A stretch of 44,926 nucleotides of DNA from DATDEW01 sp046590205. GTDB lineage: Bacteria; Bacteroidota; Ignavibacteria; Palsa-1295. The position numbers were made by a program, and so were the translations under genes. Shown here piece by piece: positions 8,206 through 16,561 of this stretch; position 1 is the first letter of the stretch, and every line of letters begins with the position of its first letter. Below the pieces are notes generated by a model. The model had not been told where the DNA came from. It made no database searches and worked only from the letters and a program-made list of their open reading frames with translations. The stretch lies in NCBI GenBank assembly GCA_046590205.1, contig JBKJTT010000024.1:1-44926 (forward strand), in the 5' to 3' direction.

Positions 8206-8762
8206 TGAATAATAATAAAATAGGAATAAAATTCGGGCGTTAAAACGTAATGCTTACCATTGGGGTTCGGGGGAAATCCGAACTGCCCGAAGGTGCCAAT
8301 CATGGGTACGTAAGTGCATTAAAAATCAACAGACTAATTGTGCACCACACGGGGAAATGATGAATATGGAATGATGAATTATGAATGGGTTTTGGGGTGG
8401 TGCTATAAATTTACACATTTGAAATGAGTTGGTTTGAAAAAGGACTCTTCTCTTCTTTACGCTTTAAATTTTACGCCTTCAACTTGGACTACTGCCCATA
8501 AAAATACCTACAAAGATACGCAATTATTAAGTCTAAAACAAGGTGCTCACACCACTATGATCTCATTTTTCCTACAAGATAAGTATTTTCAATCAAATAC
8601 ACTATCCACATTTTATCCACATTGCGATATTGAATCGTTTTCGGCAATTTTGATGGGCACCTACAGAGCAGCGATTCTAGGCAATAGTGACGCAACTTTC
8701 AAGAAACAGCTGTGTTGTTAACTCATATAACTTTCATTACCTGACCAATATAAACTATCGTA
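8206..8762. other. AT-rich intergenic region without a convincing gene
   Basis: This 557-base gap lies between the divergent mdh and T9SS genes. Open frames of up to 95 codons exist (8434-8721), but their products look random, with no signal peptide or family pattern. It holds a repeat-like stretch at 8350-8389 made of ATGATGAAT/ATTATGAAT units, and the DnaA-box-like pair listed separately. Promoters for both flanking genes must lie here; I could not pick them out with confidence. Confidence 0.5.
8602..8621 (+). promoter_or_regulatory. Two DnaA-box-like sites in direct repeat
   Basis: TTATCCACA, the consensus DnaA box, is at 8613-8621. CTATCCACA, one mismatch away, is at 8602-8610 in the same orientation, 11 bases (about one helical turn) upstream. 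They lie in AT-rich non-coding DNA. No dnaA, dnaN, gyrB or rpmH is nearby, so this is at best a DnaA-binding or regulatory site, not a supported origin. Confidence 0.3.
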
Positions 8763-10100
8763 TTGCTGGCTCTTCTGATTTTCACTTCAAATTCCTTCGG
8801 ACAAGGTGTATGGAGGGAGGTGGTTACACCATGTAAAGATGTTTTTCAAGTTAAGGGTTTTCCTAACGGACAGATTAATATTTACTGTAGGAGTTATAAG
8901 CCAAAAGACTTTGGATCATACGAATACATAGACACAATTGCATTCTCTTATGATGGAGGAAAGGCATGGAGTACAATGAAAGTTCTATACTCATCTTTCA
9001 ATAAGTTCTTTTATGAAAGCCGAATTGCTAAGTTTGGGTTCGTTGATACGACCAAATGGTTTTTCTGTGGTTACTCTGCCGATCTCGATATGATGATGTC
9101 ATCGCCATGGTTCGAGTTATACTCTAACAGTATGCGAGATACTTCTATGCATCATTGGTTCAAGGATTCATACGGTGTATTTCGTGCTGAAGCATCATCA
9201 ATGTTGTTTGTAAACGATACCAGTACATATCTACTTTTATCAAATTTTAACAATACACCCTCCCTGCTCTATCGATGGGATAAAATGAGCACGCAGTGGG
9301 ATACAGTAATCAACCTAGGTAAGAATCGAAATATAGTAAGTATAAATGTAAACAGCACCAATGGAGATTTTATGTTTTTTTCAGGAGATCAATCAGATAA
9401 CCCAAAGGAGTTATTGTTTAGGGATAATTTAACTGGCATGAATATCAAAAGAGATACGGCACAGCTTAGTATGTTCTTTTCAACGAAATTTTCTCCCGTT
9501 ATTACTCACATCATTGATTCTCAATGGCTCTGCACAAAATTAAAGTATTATTCAAAAACGATAAATAACGGGTTGACATGGAGGCATGTTGACTCTCTTG
9601 ATGGAGAGATTATCACTACCACATTTATCGCAAGTGGATATGGATTTGCAGCCACTAGTGTAACAGGGATAGGTAGTTCGATCTATAAAACCACTGACTT
9701 TGGTTCTACTTGGACAAAACAAATTTCTGGGATACTACCTGTTATCCGAGATATTAGTATTGCCGATAGTTTAACTGCTTACTTCTCCAATGGAAAGCTC
9801 TTCAAAACAACTGATGGCGGCGGCTCTATACTTTTGAGCGCTAAAGATGAAAACAGACAAGTATCAATTGAAGGAATAGCTATTTATCCGAATCCTGTCA
9901 ATAGCAACTCTTGCCAGCTACAATATCCTACAAACCTCTCGAATGAGCCAATCGTAGTTTACGATATACTCGGTAGAATAATACTATTCACCTCACCGTC
10001 TGTCGGTTCTGATAGGACCACACTCGACCTTACTCAACTCACAACTGGAGTGTATTATGTTGCAATGGGCAGAGAGCGTTTGAAGTTGATAAAGCAGTAA
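8763..10100 (+). CDS. T9SS-secreted protein, propeller-like, with suspect start
   Basis: A 445-residue exported protein. Internal units such as DTIAFSYDGGKAWS, TINNGLTWRHVDS, TTDFGSTWTKQISG and KLFKTTDGGGS resemble BNR/photosystem II stability-factor blades. The C-terminal 75 residues form a T9SS type A sorting domain (IYPNPVNS, VYDILGRII, LTTGVYYVAMGRERLKLIKQ). The only in-frame start is a TTG at 8763 giving MLALLIFTSNSFGQ: a short hydrophobic segment and cleavage site without the usual basic N-region. An in-frame TAA lies four codons upstream. The asparagine-synthetase-like gene begins 18 bases after its stop. Confidence 0.7.
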   Translation: MLALLIFTSNSFGQGVWREVVTPCKDVFQVKGFPNGQINIYCRSYKPKDFGSYEYIDTIAFSYDGGKAWSTMKVLYSSFNKFFYESRIAKFGFVDTTKWFFCGYSADLDMMMSSPWFELYSNSMRDTSMHHWFKDSYGVFRAEASSMLFVNDTSTYLLLSNFNNTPSLLYRWDKMSTQWDTVINLGKNRNIVSINVNSTNGDFMFFSGDQSDNPKELLFRDNLTGMNIKRDTAQLSMFFSTKFSPVITHIIDSQWLCTKLKYYSKTINNGLTWRHVDSLDGEIITTTFIASGYGFAATSVTGIGSSIYKTTDFGSTWTKQISGILPVIRDISIADSLTAYFSNGKLFKTTDGGGSILLSAKDENRQVSIEGIAIYPNPVNSNSCQLQYPTNLSNEPIVVYDILGRIILFTSPSVGSDRTTLDLTQLTTGVYYVAMGRERLKLIKQ

Positions 10101-10118
10101 TTTTTCTCACTTGCGTGC

Positions 10119-11729
10119 ATGAGTTGGTTTACGATACTTATCGGGGAGCAAACCGAGGATACCATAGCGAAGCTTAAGAAACGGCACCTTGTCGGCTGTG
10201 GTGAGCATCATGGTTCAGGTTTCTGTATTTTATACTCTGCGGGTAGTCCTACCTTCACATTTGCAACTGATGAGCATCACTCTACCCTTCTTGCCGGACT
10301 ACTCATTCGCCGCAGTGGGGACGACTACCATATTCTACAACCAGAAGAGATAACTCCTTCTCTTGGCGCGGAGATACTTCAAGGAAAGTTCGAAGGTCAA
10401 TATGCTGCTGTATATATAGCGAACAACAAGCTAACAGTTATTAACGACCGACTCGGTTTGCGTGACGTGTATTATTCAAGAAGTTCGGATACTGTTATCA
10501 TCTCGACAAATCCACAATATGCCGCCGCGCTGCTTCCTGCAAGAGAGATTGATATGGCGGCATTCGGTTCTCGGTGGCTCTGTTTTTCGCAGATAGATAT
10601 TCGCTCGGTTATTAAAGGCGTCAGTCGTCTCTTGCCGGGTGAAAGGTTGAGCGTTGAGATCCCTACAGGCAAACTTCATAGCGAGCATACTCCTTGGCTT
10701 CCTGAACCTATCACGAATGCTACGGAAGTATTTACAAAACGTCTGCACTCACTTACGACGCTACCGCTTCGGGAGAATATACCTACATCGCTTGCACTAT
10801 CAGGCGGACTTGATTCTCGTTTGCTTTTAAGTATCTATCAAACAGACAAAGAGTTCTCATCAAAGATACGAACATTCACCTTCGGCGAGCCGGATCATCC
10901 TGATAGTGTTATTGCACAAACAATAACGAATGACCTCTCACTACCGCACCGTCAATTAACATTCTCTGATACGAGAGCAGATAGTTACATCAGCGAGTTG
11001 CAGGACTTTGTATTTCATTCCTTCGCAGGAAGAAAAGCATCCACGATACTGCACTTCGCACTCTTTAAGCAGTTTACCGGTGAGAACTCCATTATCATTG
11101 ACGGCGTCTATGCAGAACTCTATCGGAGACAGTTCTTAAATAACCTTCTTTTACGCGGCAAGAAATATATACTCGCACACCAATTTGATAAGATATTCGA
11201 TTTCATTCGTCTGCAAAGAGCAGATATTTTTCGTGATGACCTGATGAACATGTTCAGGCGTAGTGCTATCAGCGAGCTTGAAAATGTATTGAGTTCCTTC
11301 CCATCACCGAAGGAATTTGGCATTGAGAACTGGATAGAGTTATTTTCAATTCGCTCGCACATGCCGAACTCCGTCGGTTATGAACAGACAAGAATTGATA
11401 ACTACACGCAAAGCATGATGCCCTTCACATATCCGTCGCTGCTCGAGACGATGTTCTCTATGCAGATATCCGAGCGCAAGAAAGGAAGATTATTCCGACG
11501 ACTTATTCACAATAATTTCCCGGCACTTGAAAAGTATCCTCTCGTCCGAGCTGATGTTACGTATCCGTACTCTTACTCAACGATACCAGCATATTTGACA
11601 ATGCAGATCAAAAGAAAGCTTGGTCTCAACTATAAAGATACATCTGTTAATCATTTTCTCGATACGTTGAAAGAGTATTCCTTAGACATGCTTGCCTCAA
11701 GAGAAACAAGAGAGTATCCGATGTATTGA
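10119..11729 (+). CDS. Asparagine-synthetase-like amidotransferase domain protein, C-terminus frameshifted
   Basis: 536 residues in this frame. The N-terminal half resembles the class II glutaminase fold (YAAVYIANNKLTVINDRLG, then LRDVYYS), but the protein starts MSWF and so lacks the Cys2 nucleophile. The synthetase half has the PP-loop SGGLDSR (228-234), FTFGEPDHPDS and further AsnB-like helices. Members of this family amidate or adenylate carboxylates in asparagine, antibiotic, lasso-peptide or polysaccharide pathways; without glutaminase activity it would need free ammonia or another amine. The frame stops at a TGA right after EYPMY, but the +1 frame continues for 39 codons with the tryptophan-rich end typical of this family. 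It follows the T9SS gene by 18 bases. Confidence 0.8.
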   Translation: MSWFTILIGEQTEDTIAKLKKRHLVGCGEHHGSGFCILYSAGSPTFTFATDEHHSTLLAGLLIRRSGDDYHILQPEEITPSLGAEILQGKFEGQYAAVYIANNKLTVINDRLGLRDVYYSRSSDTVIISTNPQYAAALLPAREIDMAAFGSRWLCFSQIDIRSVIKGVSRLLPGERLSVEIPTGKLHSEHTPWLPEPITNATEVFTKRLHSLTTLPLRENIPTSLALSGGLDSRLLLSIYQTDKEFSSKIRTFTFGEPDHPDSVIAQTITNDLSLPHRQLTFSDTRADSYISELQDFVFHSFAGRKASTILHFALFKQFTGENSIIIDGVYAELYRRQFLNNLLLRGKKYILAHQFDKIFDFIRLQRADIFRDDLMNMFRRSAISELENVLSSFPSPKEFGIENWIELFSIRSHMPNSVGYEQTRIDNYTQSMMPFTYPSLLETMFSMQISERKKGRLFRRLIHNNFPALEKYPLVRADVTYPYSYSTIPAYLTMQIKRKLGLNYKDTSVNHFLDTLKEYSLDMLASRETREYPMY

Positions 11730-11847
11730 CATCAAAAAGATCGATGCAATTGTACAAGGATATTATAGTGGGAATACGCAGCTTGCATCGCAGCTTGATT
11801 GGTGGCTATCGTTCGAGACGTGGAGACGGGTTTTAAAAGGTACATAA
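11728..11847 (+). pseudogene. Out-of-frame C-terminal segment of the asparagine-synthetase-like gene
   Basis: In the +1 frame, GAC at 11728 opens a run of 39 codons ending in TAA at 11845-11847: DIKKIDAIVQ, then GYYSGNTQLASQLDWWL and SFETWRRVLKGT. AsnB-like proteins commonly end with such a helical segment (D-x-x-x-I, then a helix ending W-x-x-x-x-x-E-x-W). One extra base near 11726-11727 would explain the break. It could be a sequencing error, a natural mutation or recoding. Confidence 0.7.
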
Positions 11848-11905
11848 CCGCTTGCGGAACATCAATGGCAAAAATTCGTTATACGCTTTAGAACATTGAC
11901 AACTT

Positions 11906-12318
11906 GGGGGTGCACAGGATTCGACGAGGGGCGGTTGCTCTTCGTGCTGCGCGCCGGGTGGGACATGCACCATCCGTAACCAACCGCATGTATTCGGTAG
12001 AAATGCCGACTATTCATACGCAATGGCTGCCTAAATTCCGCGGGCTAGTACCGCGTTGAGTTGCTACCGAGCCGCATGGCTTGGGGGTGCCCATCCCGCA
12101 GGCTCTCCGGAAAGACGGGGTTTGTATATGGGGTGTCGCTTGTCTCTTCCCTTCACTTTGTAAACGCGTATCGTGCTGAAGTGAAGTAGTCAGGATATGC
12201 AACGGTATCAATAGGTCGCTCTTTACCCTTACCTGATACCGCAAACAAGTAAAGAGCTACGCTCGTAGAAGCACAAGAACATGCTTTTCGGACAGGGGTT
12301 CGATTCCCCTCACCTCCA
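11906..12318 (+). ncRNA. ssrA: Transfer-messenger RNA (tmRNA)
   Basis: The 5' end GGGGGTGCACAGGATTCGACG is a canonical tmRNA start, and the 3' end GGGGTTCGATTCCCCTCACC is the T-arm plus acceptor. GGGGGTG pairs with CACCTCC to close the tRNA-like domain; A12318 is the discriminator and CCA is not encoded. About 413 bases. Several GC-rich inverted stretches between 12040 and 12240 fit the pseudoknots. It rescues stalled ribosomes with SmpB. A toxin-antitoxin pair begins within about 60 bases of its 3' end. Confidence 0.95.
12005..12034 (+). other. tmRNA proteolysis-tag reading frame
   Basis: GCC at 12005 opens ADYSYAMAA followed by TAA, giving a tag AADYSYAMAA including the alanine carried by tmRNA. 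The Ala-Ala end and the Y-A-x-A-A shape match known tags; Met replaces the more common Leu before AA. Confidence 0.85.
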
Positions 12319-12377
12319 CTTTTGGTCAGTTGTCAGTCGTTAGTGAATTATGTTCTCAAATGTCTGGTTTTATTACT

Positions 12378-12599
12378 ATGCCGCCAAAAGACGTCATATT
12401 AAAGCACTATCAAGAACTCCCGCCGGAGAAGCAAGCTGTCATTGATGAGATGATAGAGTCGTTGTTTTCGGGTGAGTCTAAAGAAAAGATCAAGTTACCT
12501 ACCTTTAATTGGCAAGGTGCATTACGTACGATTGAAGAAGATAAGACTTCCGTTCAACTTCAGCACGAAATCTCTGCATACCGAGCAAGCAGTCAGTAA
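12378..12599 (+). CDS. Antitoxin of a type II system (DUF2281/VapB-like)
   Basis: I use the ATG at 12378 (MPPKDVILKHYQELPPEKQ), giving 73 residues; in-frame ATG 12360 and TTG 12330 lie upstream, the latter in repeat-like DNA. The N-terminal helices resemble VapB-like/DUF2281 antitoxins (x-x-L-P-x-E-x-x-x-x-x-x-D/E-x-I-x-x-L). The C-terminal NWQGALRTIEEDKTSVQLQH and final arginine match the toxin-binding tail found in that group. The TAATG overlap with the PIN gene implies translational coupling. Likely binds and inhibits the PIN toxin and autoregulates the operon. Confidence 0.75.
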   Translation: MPPKDVILKHYQELPPEKQAVIDEMIESLFSGESKEKIKLPTFNWQGALRTIEEDKTSVQLQHEISAYRASSQ

Positions 12600-12982
12600 T
12601 GCATTACCTCCTTGATACTAATATTATTTTAGAAATTCTTCTTGACCAAAAAAGAACAGAGGAAGCTAAGCAATTCATCGTATCAAATATTGGCAATCTT
12701 TTTCTGTCTGATTTTTCCTTGCATTCAATTGGGTTACACCTGTTCAGGAAAGGACTTCAACAAACTTTTACAAACTTTGCAGTTGATCTACTTCCAACCA
12801 TATCTATCTGTGGATTACCTATTCAATCATATTCCATAATTGAAGCAAAGTCAAAAGAGTTGGGACTGGATTTTGATGACACATACCAATATTTGACCGC
12901 AAAGAACAACTCACTTTGTCTTGTCACTTTTGATGCCGATTTTAAGCTACTTGCAGAATCAGAGTCAGTTGTTATTTTGTAA
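12599..12982 (+). CDS. PIN-domain ribonuclease toxin (VapC-like)
   Basis: 127 residues beginning MHYLLDTNIILEIL. D6 is the first PIN acidic residue; LDFDDTYQYLTAK (D91, D93, D94) supplies the third, and TFDADF (D112, D114) the last. The conserved glutamate usually near residue 40 is not obvious: that segment reads FLSDFSLHSIGLHL. Related PIN toxins cleave tRNA or rRNA and are held by the partner antitoxin encoded just upstream with a one-base overlap. It is convergent with the next T9SS gene. Confidence 0.82.
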   Translation: MHYLLDTNIILEILLDQKRTEEAKQFIVSNIGNLFLSDFSLHSIGLHLFRKGLQQTFTNFAVDLLPTISICGLPIQSYSIIEAKSKELGLDFDDTYQYLTAKNNSLCLVTFDADFKLLAESESVVIL

Positions 12983-12994
12983 AGAAATAGAATT

Positions 12995-14767
12995 CTACTT
13001 TACTATTTCAACTCGCCTCGTTATAACACTTCCATTTCTCTCCAAACTTGCATAATACGAACCGCTGGCAAATTGGCTTACATCTATTTGCGTTGAGGGT
13101 GAGTTGATGGTTGTCTTGTAGATTTCTTTACCGAGAGCATCATGCAATGTAATCGTACCTGTCTCTTTGATAAACGCACTCGTTGCGATAGTAATAATAT
13201 TCTTCGCAGGGTTTGGATAGACAGAAAGATTCTCTAAGATCGTAATGTTATCTTGAACAACGTTCTTCTGAAGTTTGACATACTTCAGATACTCCCCTTC
13301 AGACATACAGCTAAAAAGATAATCCATACAGCCGGTATATACTTCCACGTTCTTCAAACTGATATATCCGGACTTCACAGCATCCGGTTCAACTACAAGA
13401 CGGACAACACCAAGATGCTGATCGTCCATAAGTTTTGCACTGCCCGTGTTCTCTAAGACGATAGAAAGTGAGCCCTCACCAACAATACATTCACCGAACT
13501 TCCACCCAAACGGCGGCTTGAAAGAGTTCTTAATATCTTCAATAGTCGAAGTAATCGGTGGTTCGTTATAGTTTATCGTGAAGCTAATAACTTTTGCCGA
13601 AAGTGTATCAATCTTTAATGTTGGAGCAAATGTGACCATCACGTTCACATCAACGAACGAGCCTGGGGAGACGCTCGATTCGTCTTCTTTGCGTTGGTTG
13701 GCATAAAATTGCCCCGTGCCGCCTGCGACAACTTCTACTTCATCGTTTAATGTAAAAAGATTACCATACTCATCTGCCGCATAGACAACCACCGTATTAC
13801 AACCTGTTGGAATAACCTTGAACCGTCTATCGGGAAGATTATCCGGTCCGCCAAGTGCTGTCCAACTCTCACCACCATCGGTTGAGCGGTAAATACCATG
13901 TGAGTATCCGGCGCATGAAACACAAATAGAACTTGCAGTCTGCACGTAAAGAATATCCCCTGTGCCTGTAATGTGTCCCGTTGAACGGAATGGTAGTTGA
14001 TGAACAATGCGCCATGAAGCTCCATGATCATCAGAGCGACGAATCTTAGTTAAGTAATCATGTCCGTTTCGGTTTCCTTCTTCTGCCGAGTAGAAAGATG
14101 ATGTTCCTTTTGCACCATAAATGCTCCAGCTCTCAACGGATTGTTCTGTCTCGATCCATGTCTTTCCACCGTCAGTAGTCCGAACCCACATACCGCCGTT
14201 GCGATAGCTTGGGATGACGCCGTGATAGTCATCGGTGAAGTCAACGCCCATCATTGCGTCGGCTTGCTTATTGAGGGTAACGCGTTTGAATGTTGCACCT
14301 TTATCGGTAGAGATACGTGAATAACTAAAAAGGTCTGTGGTGACTATTGCCGATGATGTTTCATATACTCCCACGCCAAAACCACCGGTAACAGTTTTCA
14401 CCTCTTGCCATGAATATCCGCCGTCATTTGTCTGCCAAAGAGTATGGAGACCTCCGCCGACAGCAGCCCATCCACGCTCGGAATTGGTCATAAAAATATC
14501 AGATACAGCAGTGTATCCGGTCGGGGTAACGGCTTTCGTCCATGATATACCTGCATCTGTTGTCAGATATATTTCTGCAACGACAGGGTCATCCCCAGGT
14601 ACAGAGCCGGTACCAATGATACCATGCTCCGCATCGGCGAAGTACATTGATAAAATCTGATAAGGAAAACTACCTACTTTATTCCAAGTGGTAGCTAATA
14701 GATCTGTTGTGGTAAAACTAAAAGCGACAAGGAAAAAGCAGGATAAAAACATCCTTGCTTTTCTCAT
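12995..14767 (-). CDS. T9SS-secreted protein with BNR repeats and a cohesin-like module
   Basis: 590 residues. The signal peptide MRKARMFLSCFFLVAFSFTT is followed by a beta-propeller of about six units (AEIYLTTDAGISWTKA, LWQTNDGGYSWQEV, RISTDKGATFKRV, WVRTTDGGKTWIETE, IRRSDDHGASWRIV, IYRSTDGGESWTAL). Residues about 350-490 have a different beta-sandwich character (VSPGSFVDVNVMVTF, LSIVLENTG, GVVRLVVEPD) like a cohesin-type module. The last 75 residues are a T9SS type A domain (VYPNPAKNIITI, DALGKEIYKT, FASGSYYASLERNG). It is divergent from the SDR gene across 184 bases. Probably surface-exposed; function unknown. Confidence 0.85.
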   Translation of the reverse strand: MRKARMFLSCFFLVAFSFTTTDLLATTWNKVGSFPYQILSMYFADAEHGIIGTGSVPGDDPVVAEIYLTTDAGISWTKAVTPTGYTAVSDIFMTNSERGWAAVGGGLHTLWQTNDGGYSWQEVKTVTGGFGVGVYETSSAIVTTDLFSYSRISTDKGATFKRVTLNKQADAMMGVDFTDDYHGVIPSYRNGGMWVRTTDGGKTWIETEQSVESWSIYGAKGTSSFYSAEEGNRNGHDYLTKIRRSDDHGASWRIVHQLPFRSTGHITGTGDILYVQTASSICVSCAGYSHGIYRSTDGGESWTALGGPDNLPDRRFKVIPTGCNTVVVYAADEYGNLFTLNDEVEVVAGGTGQFYANQRKEDESSVSPGSFVDVNVMVTFAPTLKIDTLSAKVISFTINYNEPPITSTIEDIKNSFKPPFGWKFGECIVGEGSLSIVLENTGSAKLMDDQHLGVVRLVVEPDAVKSGYISLKNVEVYTGCMDYLFSCMSEGEYLKYVKLQKNVVQDNITILENLSVYPNPAKNIITIATSAFIKETGTITLHDALGKEIYKTTINSPSTQIDVSQFASGSYYASLERNGSVITRRVEIVK

Positions 14768-14951
14768 TGTTCGTGGTTACGTAAATGAATATTTGATACA
14801 AATATACGAAGATATTTATTTAATTTCATTAAAAACAGAGTAACCGATTGATATGTATAGCCATATAGATACAGGTGCAAGTAATATCTGAAACCTTTTG
14901 TTTTGACTTCGTAGAAATTGCTCATACAGCTTAACCCTAAGGACGATCACA

Positions 14952-15833
14952 ATGAAAATACTTATTACCGGCGCAACAGGTTTTCTCGGCAAACCGCTCA
15001 CTACACTATTACTCTCGAAAGGACATGAAATAACTCACCTCTCGCGTTCTACAGCTACTCCCGGTTTATTTTGGGACTATGAAAAACGCATCCTTGATAC
15101 CAATCGTCTTGAAGGATACGATGCCGTTATTCATCTTGCAGGTGAAACCATCGGCGAGAGATTCACCGCAGAAAAGAAACGGAAGATACTGGAGTCGCGA
15201 CGCGAAGGTACGCAGTTTCTTGTCGAGACACTACTCAAGCTTAAAAACCCGCCTAAACATTTTATCTCTGCTTCTGCGATTGGATATTACGGCGACCGCA
15301 ATGACGAAGAGTTAACCGAATCAAGCAGAGCAGGCAACGATTTTCTTTCCGAAGTCTGTACAGCATGGGAAGCGGCATCAGAACCACTCAAAGCAAAAGG
15401 TATCCGTGTAGCGAACATCAGAACAGGCATCGTGCTCGACCCAAAAGGCGGCGCACTTGAAAAGCTACTGCTTCCATTCAAACTCGGCGCAGGCGGACCT
15501 ATCGGCTCGGGCAAGCAGTGGTGGAGTTGGATAATGCTTGAAGACCTCTTGAATATCTACATCTATGCTCTTGAGAATGACTCGGTTTCGGGGGCAGTGA
15601 ATGCCGTCGCGCCAAACGCCACACGCAACAAAGACTTCGTCAAAGCACTCGGCAAAGCAATGCACCGCCCGTCATTCATGCCGTTGCCCGCTTTCGCAGT
15701 GAAGCTCCTGCTTGGCGAGATGGGCACTGCCCTCCTCTTAACAAGCCAACACGTTATCCCAAAGAAACTTACCGATGCCGGCTTCACCTTCAAATACCCG
15801 AATTTGGATGAGGGGCTGGAGAGTATTCTCTAA
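14952..15833 (+). CDS. TIGR01777-family NAD(P)-dependent epimerase/SDR
   Basis: Extended short-chain dehydrogenase of 293 residues. The nucleotide motif GATGFLG is at 7-13, followed by VIHLAGETIGERF. The active-site block SASAIGYYGDR contains the tyrosine, and NIRTGIVLDPKGGAL, then GGPIGSGKQWWSWI, are signatures of the TIGR01777 (YfcH/SDR39U1) group. The reaction is unknown for the family. ATG at 14952 begins MKILITG with no better alternative. rplU follows 83 bases later on the same strand and may have its own promoter. Confidence 0.9.
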   Translation: MKILITGATGFLGKPLTTLLLSKGHEITHLSRSTATPGLFWDYEKRILDTNRLEGYDAVIHLAGETIGERFTAEKKRKILESRREGTQFLVETLLKLKNPPKHFISASAIGYYGDRNDEELTESSRAGNDFLSEVCTAWEAASEPLKAKGIRVANIRTGIVLDPKGGALEKLLLPFKLGAGGPIGSGKQWWSWIMLEDLLNIYIYALENDSVSGAVNAVAPNATRNKDFVKALGKAMHRPSFMPLPAFAVKLLLGEMGTALLLTSQHVIPKKLTDAGFTFKYPNLDEGLESIL

Positions 15834-15916
15834 ATTTATCAGAAAAAGCCATTTTAGTGAACTTTTCGCCTTGTTTTGGCATTATTACCCTGCTCAAAAT
15901 AAAAGGGTTAGCAAAC

Positions 15917-16216
15917 ATGTTCGCAATTGTAGAATTAAACGGAGAGCAGTTCAAAGTTGATAGCAACACGGATAAGATCCGTGTGCAGTACCTTGATGGC
16001 TTAGCAGTAGGCGCATCGGTCAGCTTTGATAGCGTGCTCCTATCAGAAGCAAACGGCAAGGTCACCCTCGGTGGCAGCCCGAAGATCACGGCATCAGTAG
16101 CCGCACACGACCGCGACGAGACGATCATCGTCTTCAAGAAAAAGCGTCGTAAAGATTACCGTCGCACGAACGGTCATCGCCAGAAATTCACGGTTTTGAA
16201 TGTAAGCATCGCTTAA
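15917..16216 (+). CDS. rplU: 50S ribosomal protein L21
   Basis: 99 residues starting MFAIVELNGEQFKVD at the ATG at 15917; the longer frame from 15857 adds 20 unrelated residues and is rejected. Family features are the early E-x-N-G-x-Q-F/Y-K-V block, then VFKKKRRKDYRRTNGHRQ, the rRNA-binding basic region before the end LNVSIA. Q-Y/F in the usual A-x-G-x-Q-Y-x-V appears here as ELNGEQFKV. Followed by rpmA 25 bases downstream, the standard rplU-rpmA pair. Confidence 0.96.
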   Translation: MFAIVELNGEQFKVDSNTDKIRVQYLDGLAVGASVSFDSVLLSEANGKVTLGGSPKITASVAAHDRDETIIVFKKKRRKDYRRTNGHRQKFTVLNVSIA

Positions 16217-16241
16217 ACACAAATTTTAGGAGTATTAAATC

Positions 16242-16496
16242 ATGGCACATAAAAAAGGAGCCGGAAGTACTAAAAACGGTCGCGATTCCAATGCCCAACG
16301 CCTCGGCGTAAAGCGTTTTGGCGGCGAAGAAGTTATCGCTGGCAATATCCTCGTCCGCCAGCGCGGCACGAAGATGCACCCTGGTTTGAATGTCGGTATC
16401 GGTTCTGACGATACGCTCTTCGCACTTGCCGATGGCACGGTGAAGTTCGAGCGTTTCCGTATGAACCGTCAGCGCGTCAGCGTCTATCCGAACTAA
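16242..16496 (+). CDS. rpmA: 50S ribosomal protein L27
   Basis: 84 residues beginning MAHKKGAGSTKNGRDSNAQR, the conserved basic N-terminus near the peptidyl-transferase centre, with no Firmicutes-type cleavable extension. LGVKRFGGEEVIAGNILVRQ and GTKMHPGLNVGIGSDDTLFA are typical. The preceding sequence TTTTAGGAGTATTAAATC offers one of the clearer Shine-Dalgarno matches in the window (AGGAG). A strong terminator follows. Confidence 0.98.
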   Translation: MAHKKGAGSTKNGRDSNAQRLGVKRFGGEEVIAGNILVRQRGTKMHPGLNVGIGSDDTLFALADGTVKFERFRMNRQRVSVYPN

Positions 16497-16522
16497 GAGT
16501 TTCTCATAACTCACACGAAAGA

Positions 16523-16549
16523 AGCGAGGAATCACACCTCGCTTTTTTT
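16523..16549 (+). terminator. Rho-independent terminator of rplU-rpmA
   Basis: AGCGAGG pairs with CCTCGCT around AATCACA, followed by a run of seven T (16543-16549), 26 bases after the rpmA stop. Confidence 0.9.
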
Positions 16550-16561
16550 ATTGACCTTTAT

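Noticed and set aside
8434..8721. 95-codon plus-strand frame in the mdh/T9SS gap
   Set aside because: No signal peptide, domain or coding character; it spans AT-rich DNA with the DnaA-box-like sites.
8206..8762. Possible chromosomal origin
   Set aside because: Only two DnaA-box-like sites and no origin-associated genes; an identical 9-mer occurs inside a gene at 43544.
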